A DNA stretch of 64,000 nt, taken from contig NZ_JMLS01000022.1 in NCBI RefSeq assembly GCF_000686845.1, forward strand, positions 62,001-126,000, in the 5' to 3' direction. Under the pieces are notes generated by a model, which had not been told where the DNA came from, made no database searches, and was given only the letters and a program-made list of their open reading frames with translations. The stretch comes from Paenibacillus sp. UNC451MF (lineage in GTDB: Bacteria > Bacillota > Bacilli > Paenibacillales > NBRC-103111). Below are positions 62,813-64,000 of this stretch, in pieces (the stretch's first letter is position 1; every line of letters starts with the position of its first letter). Both the position numbers and the translations under genes were made by a program.

Positions 62813-64000
62813 TTAGGAAGCAAGAATCGAAGTCAGTTTGTCCTGGAAGGCTGGAATGCCTACACGGGTAACAAATTGATGGAAGGTTTCACCATCACTG
62901 CGATTTTCTTTGTAATACAATATCAATTGAGCCAGGACGGGTCCTACATTGTCGCCTTTGACGCGACCCTTCAACACTTGGTTGAATTGTGCGCCTGGAC
63001 CAAGAATACCGCCTACAGCGATATCAAATGCGTCTACCATACCTTCAGGTGTCTTAACGAGCGCACCTTGAAGACCGATGTCAGCGATATGCTTTTGACC
63101 ACATGCGTTCGGACAGCCGATAAAATGAATCCGAACTTCTTCGTCCAACTCAACGTGGGCATCCAAATATTCAGCAACGAGAACTGCTCTTTTTTTAGTC
63201 TCTACAACGGCCAGGTTGCAGAACTCGTTGCCGGTACAGGATACCGTACGGCTCAAGAAATGCTTTGGATTCGGTGTTAAGCGCTCGAAGATTTTCTCCG
63301 ATAATGCAGCCTCGACTTTCTCTGTCGGGACACCGGAGAGAATGATATTTTGGGATACGGTAGTACGGATTGTTTTGTCGCCGTATTCATCGGCAATACG
63401 AGCCAGTTCCGTAAGCTCCACATCATCCAGACGACCTACCGGCACGCTCAGTCCGATATAGTTCAAGCCTTCTTGCTTTTGTGGATGAACGCCATCGAAA
63501 TAAGCAGCTTTCCAGCCTACAACCTTATCTTCACCAAGAGAAGGCATATCGCCGATAAGTTTAATTAGCTCTTCTTTGAACTTCTCCGGACCCCAGTCAG
63601 CCACGAGGAATTTCAGACGGGCATGATGACGCTTTTCGCGGTAACCGTGATCACGATATATGGTGGTTACTCCAGTAGCAACTTTTAAAACGTCTTCGGG
63701 TTTTACAAAAAGATCCAGTCTTTTTGCCAAATGAGGTTTGGCTGATAAACCACCGCCAACCCATGCATGGAATCCGACTACTTCTTGACCGTCGATAACC
63801 TTGGTAGCAGGAGTAAACGCCAGGCATTGAATTTCTGCGTGACCAGAGTTATAAATATTAGAAGAAATGGACATTTTATATTTACGCGGTAAGTTAGAGA
63901 AATCGCGATTCATTAAGAAAAAGTCGTTGACTTCATTAACCAACTGCGTTGTATCCATAAGCTCGTCTTTGTCGATTCCAGCCAAAGGGTTTCCTACAAC
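62813..64000 (-). CDS. Nitrite/sulfite reductase, C-terminal part
   Basis: The frame runs off the right edge (reading VVGNPLAGIDKDELMDT at the border), so about 395 residues are present and the N-terminal part, about 150 residues, is missing. SCTGNEFCNLA and GCPNACGQKHIAD carry the four cysteines that bind the 4Fe-4S cluster linked to siroheme. The conserved blocks RTTVSQNIILSGVP and RHHARLKFLVADWG are typical. It reduces nitrite or sulfite by six electrons in assimilation; the exact substrate cannot be decided from this part. Confidence 0.92.
   Translation of the reverse strand, partial: VVGNPLAGIDKDELMDTTQLVNEVNDFFLMNRDFSNLPRKYKMSISSNIYNSGHAEIQCLAFTPATKVIDGQEVVGFHAWVGGGLSAKPHLAKRLDLFVKPEDVLKVATGVTTIYRDHGYREKRHHARLKFLVADWGPEKFKEELIKLIGDMPSLGEDKVVGWKAAYFDGVHPQKQEGLNYIGLSVPVGRLDDVELTELARIADEYGDKTIRTTVSQNIILSGVPTEKVEAALSEKIFERLTPNPKHFLSRTVSCTGNEFCNLAVVETKKRAVLVAEYLDAHVELDEEVRIHFIGCPNACGQKHIADIGLQGALVKTPEGMVDAFDIAVGGILGPGAQFNQVLKGRVKGDNVGPVLAQLILYYKENRSDGETFHQFVTRVGIPAFQDKLTSILAS

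Noticed and set aside
62876-63280. Plus-strand frame opposite the nitrite/sulfite reductase
   Set aside because: It is a shadow of a well-conserved enzyme, with no family match.

Overview
The window reads as a chromosomal segment of a motile, endospore-forming, S-layer-bearing member of the Paenibacillaceae (Bacillota), most like Paenibacillus. The evidence is strong GGAGG-type ribosome sites with frequent GTG/TTG starts, an alpha/beta-type spore protein, two SLH-domain surface proteins, SigD-like promoters, and gene order running parallel to the Bacillus subtilis degSU-comF-flg-hag-fli-hpf-secA-prfB-yvjA-ftsEX-ctpB-minJ-uvrBA region. No tRNA, rRNA, insertion sequence, prophage or CRISPR array was recognised.

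Layout. 1-9500 is a cell-envelope block: the end of a TagA/WecG-type ManNAc transferase, TagO/WecA, a large protein with C-terminal SLH domains behind a SigD-type promoter, and an S-layer protein with N-terminal SLH domains and two in-frame ribosome sites. 9559-14800 holds a secreted protein of unknown function, an alpha/beta SASP, metK and a secreted NAGPA-type phosphodiester glycosidase. 14922-19955 carries degS-degU, a small membrane-anchored orphan, comFA and comFC. 20076-32909 is a flagellar late-gene block: yvyF, flgM, flgN, flgK, flgL, yviE, fliW, csrA, hag, two tandem GT2-TPR glycosyltransferases, flaG, fliD, fliS and a fliT-like gene. 32910-38268 holds a DnaA-box cluster, a cold-shock gene, hpf, secA and prfB with its programmed frameshift. 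38301-39349 has a possible structured RNA and a YitT-family protein. 39541-48008 is a complete arginine cluster, argCJBDFGH, behind a double ARG box. 48095-55790 has a VanW protein on the minus strand, then ftsE-ftsX, an M23 endopeptidase with coiled coil, ctpB and minJ. 55867-57409 is motAB on the minus strand. 57673-62714 is uvrB-uvrA behind a LexA-like site. The window closes inside a minus-strand nitrite/sulfite reductase.

How it works together. TagA and TagO would build the linkage unit of the wall polymer that SLH proteins bind. FlgM-SigD, FliW-CsrA-Hag and FlaG/FliD/FliS/FliT form a late flagellar module, and the two glycosyltransferases behind hag are good candidates for flagellin glycosylation. 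FtsEX would control the adjacent M23 hydrolase, and MinJ links division to flagellar regulation. ArgJ closes the acetyl cycle, so argCJBDFGH covers glutamate to arginine apart from carbamoyl phosphate supply.

The coding content is mostly recognisable core genome. The less ordinary signals are mainly non-coding: the compact DnaA-box cluster near 33.07 kb, the hairpin repeats of about 40 nt between argG and argH, the 11-bp closed RNA structure ahead of the yitT-family gene, a perfect palindrome in the secA promoter, a palindrome at the predicted start of the cold-shock transcript, and a CsrA-type leader on hag.
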